Shown here one piece after another: positions 33,394 to 46,706 of a stretch of 64,000 nucleotides of DNA (its first letter is position 1; the number at the start of each line of letters is the position of its first letter). Source of the DNA: Mercurialis annua (lineage: Eukaryota > Streptophyta > Magnoliopsida > Malpighiales > Euphorbiaceae); the NCBI RefSeq assembly GCF_937616625.2, contig NC_065574.1, forward strand, positions 5,146,001 to 5,210,000, in the 5' to 3' direction. Made by a program: the position numbers and the translations under genes. The notes beneath the pieces were generated by a model. The model had not been told where the DNA came from, searched no databases, and was given only the letters and a program-made list of their open reading frames with translations.

Positions 33394-36300
33394 TCACAGG
33401 TCAATCCAATCTTTGAAGAGCAACATCATGTATATGGGTACATTTACAGCGGCAATGACCACAACCATACAGACGGTCCTGATTAGTCTCTGGATAATGA
33501 TCTTTGTCATTGATTTGCTTGTCTTATGGCTCAATTTTATGTTTGGATCCATATTTCCATCAATATTCACCGATATCTCCATTTCCGGGGTAATGTTTTT
33601 TCTTGCTGTTGGCCGCATCACAGCATTACCCCTGCCATCGAGCCAAAATAAAAAGAAAATGAGAAGGGGCAAAAAAGGCAAATATATGTTGCGCATCATA
33701 CAACTAAAACTCATGAAAATGCAGAGATTTAAAACACCTCTCCACTGAAGCATTATCACCGAGACGTGAAATAGGGATATTCAGAGGTTTCTTCACGAGA
33801 TGCATGGTTCCTTCCGCATCCCACATCTCCTCATACTCGAAATGCTCATCTTCATTTTTCTCTTTTGTCTCTCCTCTAAACATGCTACTGTAAAATCTGA
33901 AACATGCCAGAAAACCACTCGAGTAACGCTCAAAACTTATGCCGCTGGTTGGCCAGAAGAGGAGAGTCAGAAGTGTTAAAACGAAGAGGGCCGCGTACCT
34001 GACATTTTGAGCAAAGGAATTAGCAACACAACATATCCACCCATCTAGTTATAGCAATTTAGTGCGATACTAACCATATATAAATGTGTGTTTGCATCGG
34101 AAGAAAGCAAAGTTGAGAAAGTAATGCATCTTCTGCAGTGGTTTGATTTGCATTTGCAGCGTTACTAACAGACAATAGCATGAAAGATGGATACAGGTTA
34201 CCCTGCTGCCAGCTTATGGTCCCTACAGTGTGCTGCATATTATTATCAATTAATCTTTTACCCCGGGCAAAACAAGATATGGCAAACTAACAGGTGATTA
34301 CCTCTGTTATGGGGTCAGACTTTGACTTATGTATCACAGTACACTGGTCATGATCATGTCCTGATAAAATAAGTTCCTGCAGGAAACCATGAGTATTACT
34401 GCCAGCAAAAGGTTGTTCCCAATATTATCTTCAACAACAAGGTGGCCAATTACATAAAATACAGTTATATTTAAAATAAAATTCAAGCTCAGCTTCTCGT
34501 ATAAAAGAATTAAATATGATGCTAAACGCATATGCAGATAAAGCACTCGAGAAATCAAGGGCGTAAAAAGTGTTTACAGGCTTGAGCAACTCCAGCAATT
34601 TGTTCGATGACTCCTCAGTAACATAATTCTGGTACCTGCAGCATCAACAACCAGCAAACAACCAATTAAAATCTAGAATTTCATACAAGTCCCTTGAGAT
34701 CATTTCATTAGAAAAAGAACAAAAAGCTTACGCTATTTCTTGACTATGAGGAGAATGTGAAATTCGCTGCACATGAAAGAGATATACATGCAAATGAGTA
34801 CAAGCATGAAGAGGAACATATGCATTTAGATACATAATCCACAACAAGGAGAAGGAGCTCAAAACACATGATAAAAAACAAATTAACAAAGATAACGAGC
34901 TAAAAAAGGACTCTCCTGAATTGACAAAAATGATACCTGATTTACAATTGGGGAACTACGGTGAGGGCCACAATCAGTATTATCCCGCCGATACAATGGA
35001 ATATGGGTCAGTAGAACCCTTGGAATTTGCTGTGTGTCTGGATAAATATTAACAAAAAAAATTGAATTACTAATGTGTAAATTGTAAGCACCAAGTCATT
35101 AGTGAAAAACCATAAACAAATACCATATATATACCCTTAGAGGCATTCTTTAAGAACTCCCATGTCATGGAAGAAATATTTCCCTGTGGGTCACCTGAAG
35201 ATAGAAAAATCATAATCTCTTCAGATTCACGTCGCTTTACAACACCCAATTAATTCCAGGTATTAATTTGTTTAGTGTACATTTACTATGCAGTGCACGA
35301 ACCACAAAATAAATGTAGCCAGCAACAAAATATAATATGTGATCAAGCAAATCATGTTGCATGATATGATCTTAAATTCATAACTTATTCAGTACAAGCC
35401 ACATAAATTCAGAAATATTCGTGAGATTAAGGATCCTGATTATAAAAACACTACAAAAGTACCTGAAGAGATCTATATATATATGTCACTGGTTAAAGTG
35501 TCATCGGAGCATTACAACTATTTCTGTCATAGAAAACTATGGAATTTTACTAAGCATTTTGCTCAATTACCAGCAAGGATATCTCTGATACCACACCGCT
35601 TCAATAGAAATTACCATGCTTAGAAACACATATGTGGTATTAAACTTCAATGTTTGTAAATCAGATTTGCACTGAACATGTAAGAGTTGACTACTTTACC
35701 ATCAAGAGTCTGAGCATCGACAGCAATAAATTCCACTTTTCCAATTGTAAACCGAAAGTTTCTAGCTCCAAACCCTTCCTCATAGCGTCTCACCACCTGT
35801 ATGTAAGTGAGTTAAATTACACAAATACAATCCATGACCAAATATAAAATATGCAATTTTTACAAGTGTTCTAATAAGTGTCAACCATATGAAAAGTATA
35901 AAAACAAAAAAACCACTCAACTCAAAGAACCCCTTAAACCAGTAAAAAATGGAACCTATTCTTCAGCACTAGGTACTGCAGATAACTAAAACAATCAGCA
36001 ACCAGTAACTAACAATACAAGGAACAAATCCTTGTAAACTTTTTGAGTGGTGAGGTGCATTTCATTTTCCAATTTCTCCCAAATGAAAATTATTCTCATT
36101 GTGTACCGTTCATCAACAAAGATAAAAAAATAAAGTAAATTCCTATTAATTATAAGGAATGTGTATATGTAAAAATTGAAATGGTATATTTGCAATTAAT
36201 AAAGTTCTAAAGTACCTCTGGTTTATGAGAATTGATGCTTGGATAGCCAATATCATGGTTTCCAGGAATGGAGTACACCTGCATATCTGCATATTTTCCT

Positions 36301-37825
36301 TCTGCATCCATTCCAAAGATATGCCTATAGCGCCATAGTGATTCCTGCCATCTTATAAGAGGAAACATGTCAAGCACGGACACACAAAGGAGAAATGAAC
36401 ATATAGAAAACGAAGCTAATAAGAAAGGTCACATGAAGGAATTGGACAGAATATAGTATCTGAAAAATATGCTGAAAGTCAAAATTCAGAAAAGCGAAAG
36501 GAAGAGCTGGACATTTAGAAATTTTGATCAGTATCGAATATAAAAGTGGAGAGAAGTAAAATGAAAAGAGGATATCGGATATTCATTGCAAGGAGCAAAA
36601 CAGAAGTTTAATCTAACAAAGATTAAATGTTACAATTCACTTTTTTTAGAATGATCTAAGGGAACAGAAAATGTATTGACATCATGATTCATACTTCCTG
36701 ACCAAAATTAAATTTCAAAGACAATCCAGAACTGTAAAATGGCAACTTTGTAATGACTTCAACAACATAGCATAGCAGCTGATTGAAGTTCAATGTCTTA
36801 CTCTTGATCTAATAAATAAGGGCCTCCATCAAAATAATCACCCAAAAACAAAATCACATCAGGTTCCAAAGGCAGGATAGACATGAGGAAAGCCCTGCGC
36901 ATGTATAAATCAGTATAAAATTGCACTGTCTCCAAAGCAAACGATTTTGGAGGTAAACGAAGCGAGGTTCTGTCCATAATCTGTTATAGTAACTTCATAT
37001 CAGTTTAGAAAATCCCATATTCAAAAAATTAAAAAAGAATTGTGCAGGAAAAAAGAAGAAGCAAAATATCACCTGTGGGTCAGCTATAACAGCAACTTTT
37101 ACATAATTTCCTACTCCATTTATCTGTAATAGAATTTACAATACAAAAGTGGCATTTAAGTGAAGCTGTTAAAAATACACAGCTAATCAAAGTGGCTCAA
37201 GAACTTGATGATCTGTAATAAACATAAATTTCAAATGTTTTTGGGTACAGGGTACTTGAGTGTCCTGAATGCGTCTCAACGGAAATACCTAAATATTCCA
37301 CATTCATACTAATTCTCACTCGAGCTAGCTACTTTGCAAAAGGAAAACTCTAATCCCAGCTTTTAAACGGCGGCATACATGAGTGTCAGTTTGAACCCGC
37401 GACCTAACTTAAACCAGTAGAACATTTTACCAACTCATCTACGCCTTTGTATAATTCCAAATTATTCTAAAAGTGAGGATTAGTATAAATGCTGGTAAAG
37501 GGTACCATAAATTTGGAATATTTAGTCCATCTAGATGCAGTAAACAACAAGACAAAAGGCAGAAACTTTTTAAATTAAGATATACTATCAGATTAACCGT
37601 TAAGTAAATGTTGAGGGTTGATTTAGATAGAGAAGGAGTAATTGAATTAATTACCGTAGAATTGAGAGATGAAGATTTTTGGAGATGAGGCCAAGAAGAA
37701 CACGACCAAGAAGAAGGTACCCAAAATGAAAACATTTCACCGTAAAGAAGCGTCGCCGCCCATATTCCACAAAGCGCCACCGTCGCCTTGTGGTGCTGTT
37801 TCATTTCTTTCCTTAAATTTTGCAA
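33394..37825 (-). CDS. membrane-anchored metallophosphoesterase (Ted1/PGAP5-like)
   Basis: Thirteen exons, all in phase, give 539 residues: 37655-37825, 37073-37123, 36802-36980, 36216-36351, 35700-35796, 35135-35194, 34937-35037, 34732-34766, 34578-34635, 34302-34376, 34075-34232, 33738-33998 and 33394-33631. The calcineurin-like metal motifs appear in order: IADPQ, GDYFDGGP, GNHD (in SIPGNHDIGYP), THIPLYR and GHDHD. A hydrophobic N-terminal anchor (VALCGIWAATLLYGE) and two C-terminal membrane segments (AALFVLTLLTLLFW; TVCMVVVIAAVNVPIYMMLL) place the catalytic domain in the secretory lumen. In yeast and animals, relatives remodel GPI-anchor glycans for ER exit; the same role here is inference. 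The ATG at 37825 is the first in frame; Met8 is an alternative. A SINE sits in intron 1. A Mutator-like element begins 41 bp upstream of the start. Confidence 0.87.
37237..37452 (-). mobile_element. tRNA-derived SINE in metallophosphoesterase intron 1
   Basis: On the minus strand, an A-box-like tagatgagttgg is followed about 35 bp later by a B-box-like gcgggttcaaact. The element ends in a short A-rich tail. Approximate 10-bp target duplications flank it: aatttcaaat (37227-37236) and aattccaaat (37453-37462). Length is about 216 bp. Confidence 0.55.
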
Positions 37826-37866
37826 ATCTTTCCTTTCTTGGGTTTGTTTGTTATACCAAAATAGTT

Positions 37867-39995
37867 GGGCTTTTTATATGTTTTACGGGTTTTTTCAGCC
37901 CAATATCTTTTATACGGGCCAAACAATTTCTTTACTTTTCATACCAGATTTTATTACTTTGTTGACCTAGAATTTTAAATTCTTCTCTTTTTTACGAACT
38001 TCCTTCTCTTAGCTCTGAATTGGCGGTTTCTTTTTCTTTTTTCTCTGAAAATAGCAGCTTCTTTTCTTCTTCTCCACACGATTCTTCTTCTGATAGTCGT
38101 CGCTCTTCATCAAATCTCAGTGCCGCTCCACTGCCGCCTTCGTTGTGCCGCCGCCGTTTTCTTATTTTTGTGTTTTCTTTTTCAGATCTGAACCGGAATT
38201 TATTGTTGGAAGGAATAATAGATATCAGAAGTTTTTAACGATTTTAAAAAGTTTTTTAAAGGCATATGATCCGATTTTGAAACGAAAAGATTCACCGTTC
38301 TTCTTATTCTTCTTTTTCATTTTCAGATCTAGAAATTGTTTTATTAACTGTTTTTAAGTCACAGTAATTTTTTTACCATTAAACATGTGTAAAGATTATC
38401 TTTAAGGAATGTAATAATAATTTTCATGTACATAAAATAATTTTATGATTTTATGTAATGAAAATATGTTATTTCTGCAGTTTTACTATGTTTGGTTATA
38501 TTTCTGCGTTTTTTTAATTCTGCAGCACGATTTGTTGATGATGATAGATTGATAAAATTATTGTAATGTTTCAGTGTTGTTGATTTTATGTTAATTTTAT
38601 GTTGATAATCGGTTGATATTTATTGATTTTAACATTGACAAATAAGATAATGATGTCCGTGAAATAAACTAAAAAAATAAAAATTTAACTGAGACTAGAT
38701 AATGATATGTTAGCATTGGGAAAGAAGACAAATAAAGATGTTGAATTATTATAATGTTACAATGTTGAAATTGTGTTGATTTTCGGTTAATATTTTGTTG
38801 ATTTTAACATTGGTGAAAAAAAACAATAATGATATTGAATTATTATAATGTTATAATGTTGATCCTGTGTTGATATTGTGTTGATGTTATGTTGATATCA
38901 ACATATGTAATAAACTAACTGATTCAAACTTTTCAATCTTTTTTATACTAATTTTTATTTTTTCAACATTTTTTCAATTTAATTTCAATTTTTTTATTTT
39001 ATTTTCACATATAATGTGTTTTTTTGGTTGATGATAAAATCAACTAAATATCAACATAATATTAACGCAATATCAACATAAGATTAACATTGTAACACCA
39101 TAATAATTTAACATCATTATTTTCTTTTTCACAAATACTAAAATTAACAAAATATCAACCGAAAATTAACACAATGTCAACACTGTATCATTACAATAAT
39201 TCAACTTCGTTATTTGTCTTCTTCCATGATGATACCATATTATTATCTAGTCTCAATCTAATTTAATTTAATTTTTTAGTTTATTTCACAGACAATATTA
39301 TTTTATTTGCCAATGTTAAAATAAAAAAAAATCAGTTGATAGCAACATAATATCAACATAAAGTCAACATAAAATCAAAAACACTGTGATATTACAATAA
39401 TTCAGCAATCAATCATCATCAACAAATCGTTCTGCAGAATTAAAAAAAACGCAGAAACACAAGAAAAATGCAGAAATAACATAATTTTATTACATAAAAT
39501 CACAAAATTATTCTACATAACATGAAATGAGTATTAGATTCTCTAAAGATACTCTTTTATACATATTTAATGATGAAAAAACAGTAAACAATTAACAAAT
39601 TACAGATCTGAAAATAAAAAAAAAGAACAAAAAAATTCAAATCTGAAATCAAAACGATAAAAGAAAGATGACGGCGAGACGAAGACGGAACGGCGGAGGC
39701 AGAACGATGGAGGTGGAACGAAGGAGGTGGAACAATGGAAGAGAAACGATGAAAATAGAACAGCGGAGGCGGATTGGTGCGAAGAACAAAAGGTGAGTTA
39801 AGAGAGAGAAAGGAGAGAGAAAATTGAGGAGAGAGAAAAATATTTGGTTTATGAGGATTTGATTTGGAGTAGAAAATATATTTTTTCCGTATAAAAGTAA
39901 TGATCTCCAGCGTGGATGGTAGTTTTCATATTGAAAACTCTTACCCGTATAAAAGATATATTTTTGCAAATATTAGATGTTTATGTAAAAAGCCC
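37867..39995. mobile_element. 2.1-kb long-inverted-repeat Mutator-like (foldback) element
   Basis: Perfect 9-bp target duplications aaaatagtt (37858-37866 and 39996-40004) flank a 2,129-bp element that starts GGGCTTTTTATATG and ends with the counterpart tgtaaaaagccc. Most of it is two inverted arms of about 1 kb. For example, ctgcgtttttttaattctgc with acgatttgttgatgatgat (about 38510-38545) recurs inverted at about 39410-39450, and tttttcagatctg near 38180 has an inverted counterpart cagatctg near 39605. The outer arms are CT-rich and promoter-like with many ccgccg units. The inner arms are gttgatattatgttgat-like repeats. No transposase ORF. The frames at 38020-38357 and 39649-39969 are low-complexity readings of the arms. 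Confidence 0.85.
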
Positions 39996-40255
39996 AAAAT
40001 AGTTTTTCAGATTTTTACAGTTTCTTTTCAGACATGAGCTTATTTCAATACTATGTAAACGAGTTTACATTATAAAAGCTAGCCATAACTGCTCATTTTT
40101 ATTTCATCCCCTTTAAACTACTTGCCGTTTGTATAAACGACGTTATTTTCTTTCCTTCAGATTGAACTTTAATTTGATGAGAGAACTATAAGCTGTCTGA
40201 TTTCATGAATATTTCAATTTTCACTCAGGTAACCCTTTTCTCTTTACATTATAAG

Positions 40256-40421
40256 TATTTAGGTAGCACGGACACTTCATTAAATCGACATTTTTTATTT
40301 TGAAAACGTTTCGGAAACTTTGTATTTCGGACACCAAACTTCATTTTTAACATAGAAAACCTTAAAATAATATTGTTTCGTTGTATCCGTGTCAAGTGTC
40401 CCGTTTTCATGTGTCCGTTAG
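40256..40421. mobile_element. small 'GTAGCACGGACAC' element with visible empty site
   Basis: A 166-bp insertion carries gtagcacggacacttc near one end and gtgtccgtta near the other. It is flanked by 5-bp duplications ataag (40251-40255 and 40422-40426). The duplicated locus at about 47975-47985 reads acattataagcattgatac without the insertion. Related to 24695-24866. Confidence 0.8.
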
Positions 40422-40734
40422 ATAAGTGATACATTGCATTATTATTTCAATTATTTGACATATATGGAAGCCATTACTTTGCATGTTAAGTGTTTGTTGA
40501 AATGCTTATGTTGCAAGTAAATTTTTGCAATATGATCTTCTGCTTCAACACACATTCTTAGCTAACAACTACTATATTGGTTTAATTGTATATCTTTTTC
40601 TGTACATCTTCAAAGCAGTATGATAAACTCTTATTTACAATAGCAAAATCATATGAAAATCTGCATTCATAAACCCACATTTTGTGCAGGCATATTCATC
40701 TTTTCAAAATATTATGTGCATTAGGGCATTTACA

Positions 40735-43700
40735 CTAGCTCATATTTTGGTGTCTGTGTGCTCCCACATTGGTTAGCCAGGTTACAACTTCCTTGATGGT
40801 TGGTCTCTTGAAAGGGTTTTGGTTGACACACATGCATGCCAACTCTAGCACTTGCAACAACTCATCATCATATCCCTTTCCTTTCAGGTGGGGATCGAAG
40901 ATTTCGTCTTGTTTACCCGCGATTCTCGTTTGTTGAACCCAGACAGCGAGTTCTCTCGACATCTTTGGCTTGAATGCATCTACGGGTCTCTTTCCTGTGA
41001 GCAGCTCGAGCATAACGACACCAAAACTGTACATATCGTCTCTTAATGTGGCTACCCATGCTTGTCCATACTCTGGGGGAATGTAACCTAAAGTACCGAC
41101 TAGCTCTGTTGACACATGAGTTTGATATGGAAGAATCAATCTGGCCAATCCAAAATCTGCGACGTGTGCCTCAAATTTATCATCAAGGAGGATATTGCTG
41201 GACTTGATGTCGCGATGCACAATGTGTGGTTCGCATATTTGGTGCATATAAGCCAAACCATGACTGCCGCCCCTGGCAATGTTTAGTCTAGTTGGCCAAT
41301 CTAGTTTGGATGCCCCATCAGGCTTCTCATGCAACCAGTAATTTAGACTTCCATTCTCCATATAGGAATATATAAGCAGTCGAAAGCCCTCGTGCACACA
41401 GTAACCTTGCAAGGAAACCACGTTCTCGTGTTGGGCTGTGGAGAGAACTTCTACTTCAACTTTAAACTCTCTTTCCGTGAGACCTGTATCTCCCGAGAGT
41501 TTCTTGACAGCCAACTTGATCCCATTTGCAAATGTTGCTTTGTAGACCAAACCAAAGCCTCCACAGCCAATGATGTTTGCTTCATTGAAATTGTCGGTGG
41601 CTTTTAAGAGTTCGCTGATGGTCAGATCCTTGATCTCCTCTGTGTTGTTTGGGAATACAATTAGGCTTGTATCCTTGCCGGCTTCAGGAGGAAATCCAGT
41701 ATCGGGGTTGCTGGTTAGTCTGTCCATCTCTACATCATCAGAGTCTTCTCCTGGAATGATCCTTCTCTTGGACAATATCCACAGTGCTAGTATAGCAATG
41801 AGTAAACCAGTTCCAAAACAAATTCCAACAATTAGTGCAATAATAAGTTTCACATTTGTGTTCTTATGTGCAGAACGGTGGCCGGGCGCTGGTGAACCTG
41901 AGCAAGAACGCTGTAAAGAAAGACCACATAATCCAGGATTCCCTGCAAAGCTGGAACCTGGGAATGTATCAAACTGACCTCCAGATGGTATAGGTCCTTG
42001 AAGATCATTATCGGAGACATCGAATGAAGACAAGAAGTGCAGACCTCTTAGTGACGCAGGTATTTCTCCAGAAAGTTGGTTTCCAGCGAGATTAATGTCT
42101 CCAAGTTGGTGAGATTTGATAATTCATCAGGAATAATGCCAGAGAAGTTGTTCTTACTGAGATCCAGCACATGAATAAACTTCAGTTGGCCAATTTCTTT
42201 AGGGATTTCACCACTGAGCCTGTTATTACCCAAGCATATAGCTGGTGGCAGGCTAGAGAGCTGATTGTACTGCTGATAGGTAACGTTGCCGGGCTGGGCA
42301 AACACAGGCAAAGGAAGATAACTGCGGTCTATTAGTTCATTAGCCCCGCGTGATGCTAGTGTCTGCAATCCTCCAAGTTCCTTTGGCAATCCACCTGCAA
42401 GGAGATTATTGGACAATTCTAGGTAGAACAGGTTTTCTAGACCTGCTAACCAACCGGGAACAGAGCCTGTAAGTTGATTAACAGATAAGTCCAATACCTC
42501 TAGGTTCTTGAGTTTCCTTAGCCATGTGGGAACTTGGCCAGAGAGTTGGGAAGCACCAATTGCAAAAACTTGGAGATTTTGGAATCCATTCAAGCCTCCT
42601 ATGTCTTGATCATCAGGTATTTTTTCATGTAAGAAATTCACCGAGAGGATCAAAGTAGTGAGGTTTTTACAACCCATCATAATTTGGATAGCACCGGTAA
42701 GATTGGTCAAGCTGTTGTAAGAAACCGTCAAGAAAGACAAGGATTCTAATTTTTGTATATCAGGTGAAAACTGCCCCTCCAATCGGTTATATGCAAGTCT
42801 AACGGCAGCTAGCTTACTACACGAATAAAGAGTTGCGGGCAAAGTACCTGTAAAGTTATTGTTACCAAGATCAAGGATGCTGAGTTGGCCGAACCCGGAG
42901 AAATCAAATTCAGAGAGCTTCCCTTCCAAGAAATTTTCCCGTAAATTTAATGTAACGAGTTTGATACAATTTGTTAGCGATGGAGGAATTGTTCCTGAGA
43001 GCTTGTTGATATGAAGCTGCAGCTGTTCTAAGTTGATTAAGTTGCCGATATCTTGAGGTATCATCCCGGTCAAACTATTGGAATAGAGATCAAGAATCCT
43101 GAGGTTTTTGAGGTTTACCAGTGCATTCCTGATAGTACCAGATAGATTGTTGCGAGGCAAGGAGAGTCGCTCAAGCATGACAGCTTGGTAAATATCTTCA
43201 GGAATACTCCCCCGTAGATTATTGAAACCTGCAGAGAAAATCCTCAGATTGAAACATTTACCTATGGCCAATGGAATTTCTCCACTAAAATCATTGTTGG
43301 AGAAATCAAGAACAGCCATGGCCCGAAAAGAAACAACGCATATATTGGGTGGAATTTGGCCTGTAAAACTATTGTTGCTGATATTGAAACTACTCAAATT
43401 TCTAGCAAACTGAAGAAATGATTTGGATGGAATTACCCCATCAAACTGATTGCTAGATAAGTCCACTACTTGGATAGCCATGGTACTGTTGCTATTATTA
43501 CCAATTGCTGGCAAATCTCCATGGAAACGATTGTAGCTGAGATCAAGAATCTGGAGATTACTAAGCGAGAAGAATCCCGCCGGAACCTGACCGGTCAGGC
43601 CATTATGAGACAGATTGAGACGAGACAGACGAGTCAGATTAGCAAGAGAATCCGGAAGAGTGCCACTGATACCTCTAAAAGGCAGCAAAAGACCAACCAC

Positions 43701-43997
43701 TCGATCATCTCCATCACAGTCAACACCTTCCCATGAGCAGCAATCAACAGAATTAGAAGAAGACCAATTCAAAGGAGGTGAAGATGACGTGTTTGACAAG
43801 AAAACAAATAGAGAATTATGATCATCTTGATTACAGGCATAGCAAGGATGGATCAGAAGTAACAAGACCGGAACGAGAATAGACCAGACCATCACCAAGG
43901 ATAATGATGACGATCTTGTTCTTGGGATTAGTGGTTGATATGCCATGAAAGCAACTAAAAACTTGGTGTCTTTAACATGTTTCACCATCGTTCCCAT
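40735..43997 (-). pseudogene. PSY1R-like LRR receptor kinase, copy A, frameshifted
   Basis: Compared with the intact copy B, one base is missing at about 42093 (cattaatc where B has cattgaatc). The frame is therefore split into 42048-43997 (649 residues) and 40735-42033 (432 residues). The first part holds the signal region, the LRRNT pair (DCCSWEGVDC), most LRRs and the island domain, then ends in a foreign tail (LEKYLRH). The second holds the last LRR, the membrane segment and a kinase with HRD and DFG intact. One kinase position is odd: RDDMYSFG where B has RGDMYSFG. The N-terminus has about 25 extra residues before the hydrophobic signal. If transcribed, the first frame would give a soluble ectodomain. 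A sequencing error cannot be excluded from one sequence. Confidence 0.82.
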
Positions 43998-44205
43998 AAG
44001 TACATAAGTATCCCGTAGCTAAGCAAACTGATACAATAAAAGATTTGGAAATGGGAGTTGTAAATAACACGTTGACCAAAAACAGGAAAAGATAATGAAT
44101 TTAGAATGTGTCTGAAGATGACGATTGCTCACTAATGATATTTCAATACAAATATTCATAAAGAATCATCATTTTAGATATGAAAATTATTATAAGCGTT
44201 TAAGC

Positions 44206-46455
44206 TGGTAAGGTTTTGCACAGGTCTTGGTAATTTCCAAATCCAGATCGAAAATTGAAATGAAAGTATTCAAACCCGAAAAATGTCTGTTGAACCGTTG
44301 ACTTTTTCGAACCAGACTATACCAAAAATATTATTAGGACGGATCTAGATCTTAGGTAGATCCTCGTACCAAAAACCGAATTGAACTGTACCTAACCGTT
44401 TCGAACTAAGAAAGGGAATATATATATATATAACATGACTTTTTTTCACAGTTATCTTTTTTTTTAGTTTACTTTTGTAATTTTAATATTAGATGAAAAT
44501 AATAATAAATCATCCAATGGTGAAAAATAAACAAGATAAATTTTACTTTAAAAAGACAAAGTAATTGTAGATAACCCTTTTAACACATATAAATGTAATC
44601 TCATTATATAATTTGATATTCATTAATATGATTTAATAATAAATTAAAAAGATACTATAATATTATTTCTAATTATATATTCTTATTTTCAAAATGATTA
44701 TAGATTTTAAATGTATAATATTATAAAAAAAACAAATATATTAACAATTTATATTATAATTATTACACATTAATGTTTTTTTGATGAATATAACTGACTA
44801 AAAATATAATTTAAATAAAAATTATAATTAATTTTTCATGTATACAATATTATTAATACTATAATTTATTAAGTATAAAAAATTTACAAATTATTTAATT
44901 TTTAATTATACTAATCGAATGTAATTTATTTATTGCAATTAAATTATTTAATTTTATCTGAGACTAAATAATTTAATATTTAAATTTATTTTTTAATATA
45001 ATATAAATTATTTATATTATTATATTTATAAATATTTAGTTTAAATAAAAAAAGTTAATAATTTAAATGTTCAAAAATGAAAGTATAGTTATAATATTTA
45101 GTTTAAATAAAAAAAATAACTTATCAGTGCTTTCTTTCATTCAGTATTATAGCAGTAAAATGAAAGTATAGTATATCATAAATTGCTGATTTTTATTAAT
45201 TATTATGAGAATCTAATGCTAAATTGTATAGGCTATACAAATGTTGGTAATCATTAAATTAACATTTGAATATATTTACTATGACATATATTAAAAGTCA
45301 CTATAAAATATCATATAATAACATTTGTGAAAATTTCAATATTCATTTATTAATATTAGTTATAATATCGTTTACAATATCTATAATTAAAATTAAAATT
45401 ATTTTTAAAAGTTATTTTATTAATTAATATTGAGTTTATTACTACATTAGATTTTAAAAAAAAAATCATTTTTCATTTAATTTATCAAAATAAATTTGGC
45501 ATGATAAGAAAGCAATGAAAAACTATTTTTTTATGGAATTACAATACTTAATCCATGTCAAATCTGATTTTACAATTTTTTTTTTGATAAATGATTATTA
45601 TATTAGCTCAACCACAAAAAAATGAAAGGTAAGAACTCTTTAGCAAAAAGAGCTATGTTTCTAAAAATGTCATTACCATTATACAAAAAGATCAGATTAT
45701 GTGATTTATAATGAATCACACGCTTATTAACATGCAAAAAAATAAATTAAATTATGTTAATTCTTGTGTGAACATCCTTCTGTTTTGAATTTTCCAAATA
45801 TCTCAAACACAAAAGAATCAAACTATTGCTCATAATTGTCTGTATCTAAAACCAGCTAATGCTAACCATTGTTGATAAAAATCCTTGCAATTTTTCGAGA
45901 AAAAAAAAGGTCACAATTTCAATTTTGTTTAACAAAGAATTCCAAACCGACCAAGCTAAAGGATACGTGAATGTATTTTCTGTTTCTATAAGCTTATGAA
46001 GGACGGATCTATTTCTTCAGTAAAGTTGCTGAAATAGCTCTTGATATAAGACTCGTCAACCTTCCATTGCGCTAATTTTACAATTCGAAAGACTTAAAAA
46101 TATTTCAACTATTTCTCCACTATGGCCTAATTGTTATCCTTTTTTTATTAAACCATGTACAAATTTCAAGAAAAAATACACAATGCTTAAATATTATAAA
46201 GCGTTAGCAAATTTTTGATAATTGCAAATGTTTTTTTGATAGTTAAACAATTACGAGCTACATATACTATTTTAAATTGGTTTTTATCTAATTTAAATTT
46301 TAAAATGAGAAATTATGAAATTAAAATGTAAATGTAAATGTATATTTTTGAAAATTCTTGCAATTTTATTATTAAGTTATACATCTCTAAAAAAAATTAG
46401 TATGATTGTATATAAAATAATATATGTGGTTCTGGTGCTTTTTATATGAAATTAT
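44206..46455. other. AT-rich intergenic between receptor copies
   Basis: Very AT-rich with no ORF of note. The part at 44250-44400 (gaaccgttgactttttcga, aaaccgaattgaactg) resembles a diverged dispersed repeat. Confidence 0.4.
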
Positions 46456-46706
46456 GGCCATGTTTGGTTCATGAAATAGGTGCGGAATGGAATAGCTATT
46501 CCGTATAAAATGAAAATTCTTTGCTTTGGTTATGGAATAGGTATTTCCTGTAATTGTTATTTCATGATTTTGTGGAATAAGTACTCCTCTCAAAAATTAA
46601 AAAATGATTTTTTCATTCTTTATTGAATAACTAATCTATTTCATTCCTTAAAAAAAAAAAAACTAATCTATTTTATGTTATTCCATTTCATGAACCAAAC
46701 ATGGCC
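46456..46706. mobile_element. MITE with 22-bp inverted ends
   Basis: 251 bp starting GGCCATGTTTGGTTCATGAAA and ending with the complement TTTCATGAACCAAACATGGCC; the perfect repeat continues one base further inward. Flanks share only tat, so the superfamily (Harbinger or hAT) is unclear. The short ORF across it is incidental. Confidence 0.75.

Larger units (their letters stand above)
40060..44205 (-). repeat. tandem duplication unit, copy A
   Basis: The homology with copy B (about 47430-51705) extends beyond the receptor gene on both sides. The downstream flank (ctttttctgtacatcttcaa, about 40600 and 48160) and the upstream flank (caaatattcataaag, about 44150 and 51650) are still clearly alike. 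The offset is about 7.5 kb. Boundaries are approximate. Confidence 0.75.

Noticed and set aside
33374..33748. 124-codon plus-strand ORF
   Set aside because: It is antisense to the last two exons of the metallophosphoesterase gene, which explain the sequence fully.
38020..38357. Ser- and Pro-rich ORFs at 38020-38238 and 38145-38357, and 39649-39969 on the minus strand
   Set aside because: They are low-complexity readings of the CT-rich arms of the foldback element, and the two arms give different, unrelated peptides.
41570..41977. 135-codon and other plus-strand ORFs across both receptor genes (also 49142-49534)
   Set aside because: They are antisense shadows of the receptor kinase coding regions. 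Their conservation between copies follows from the duplication.
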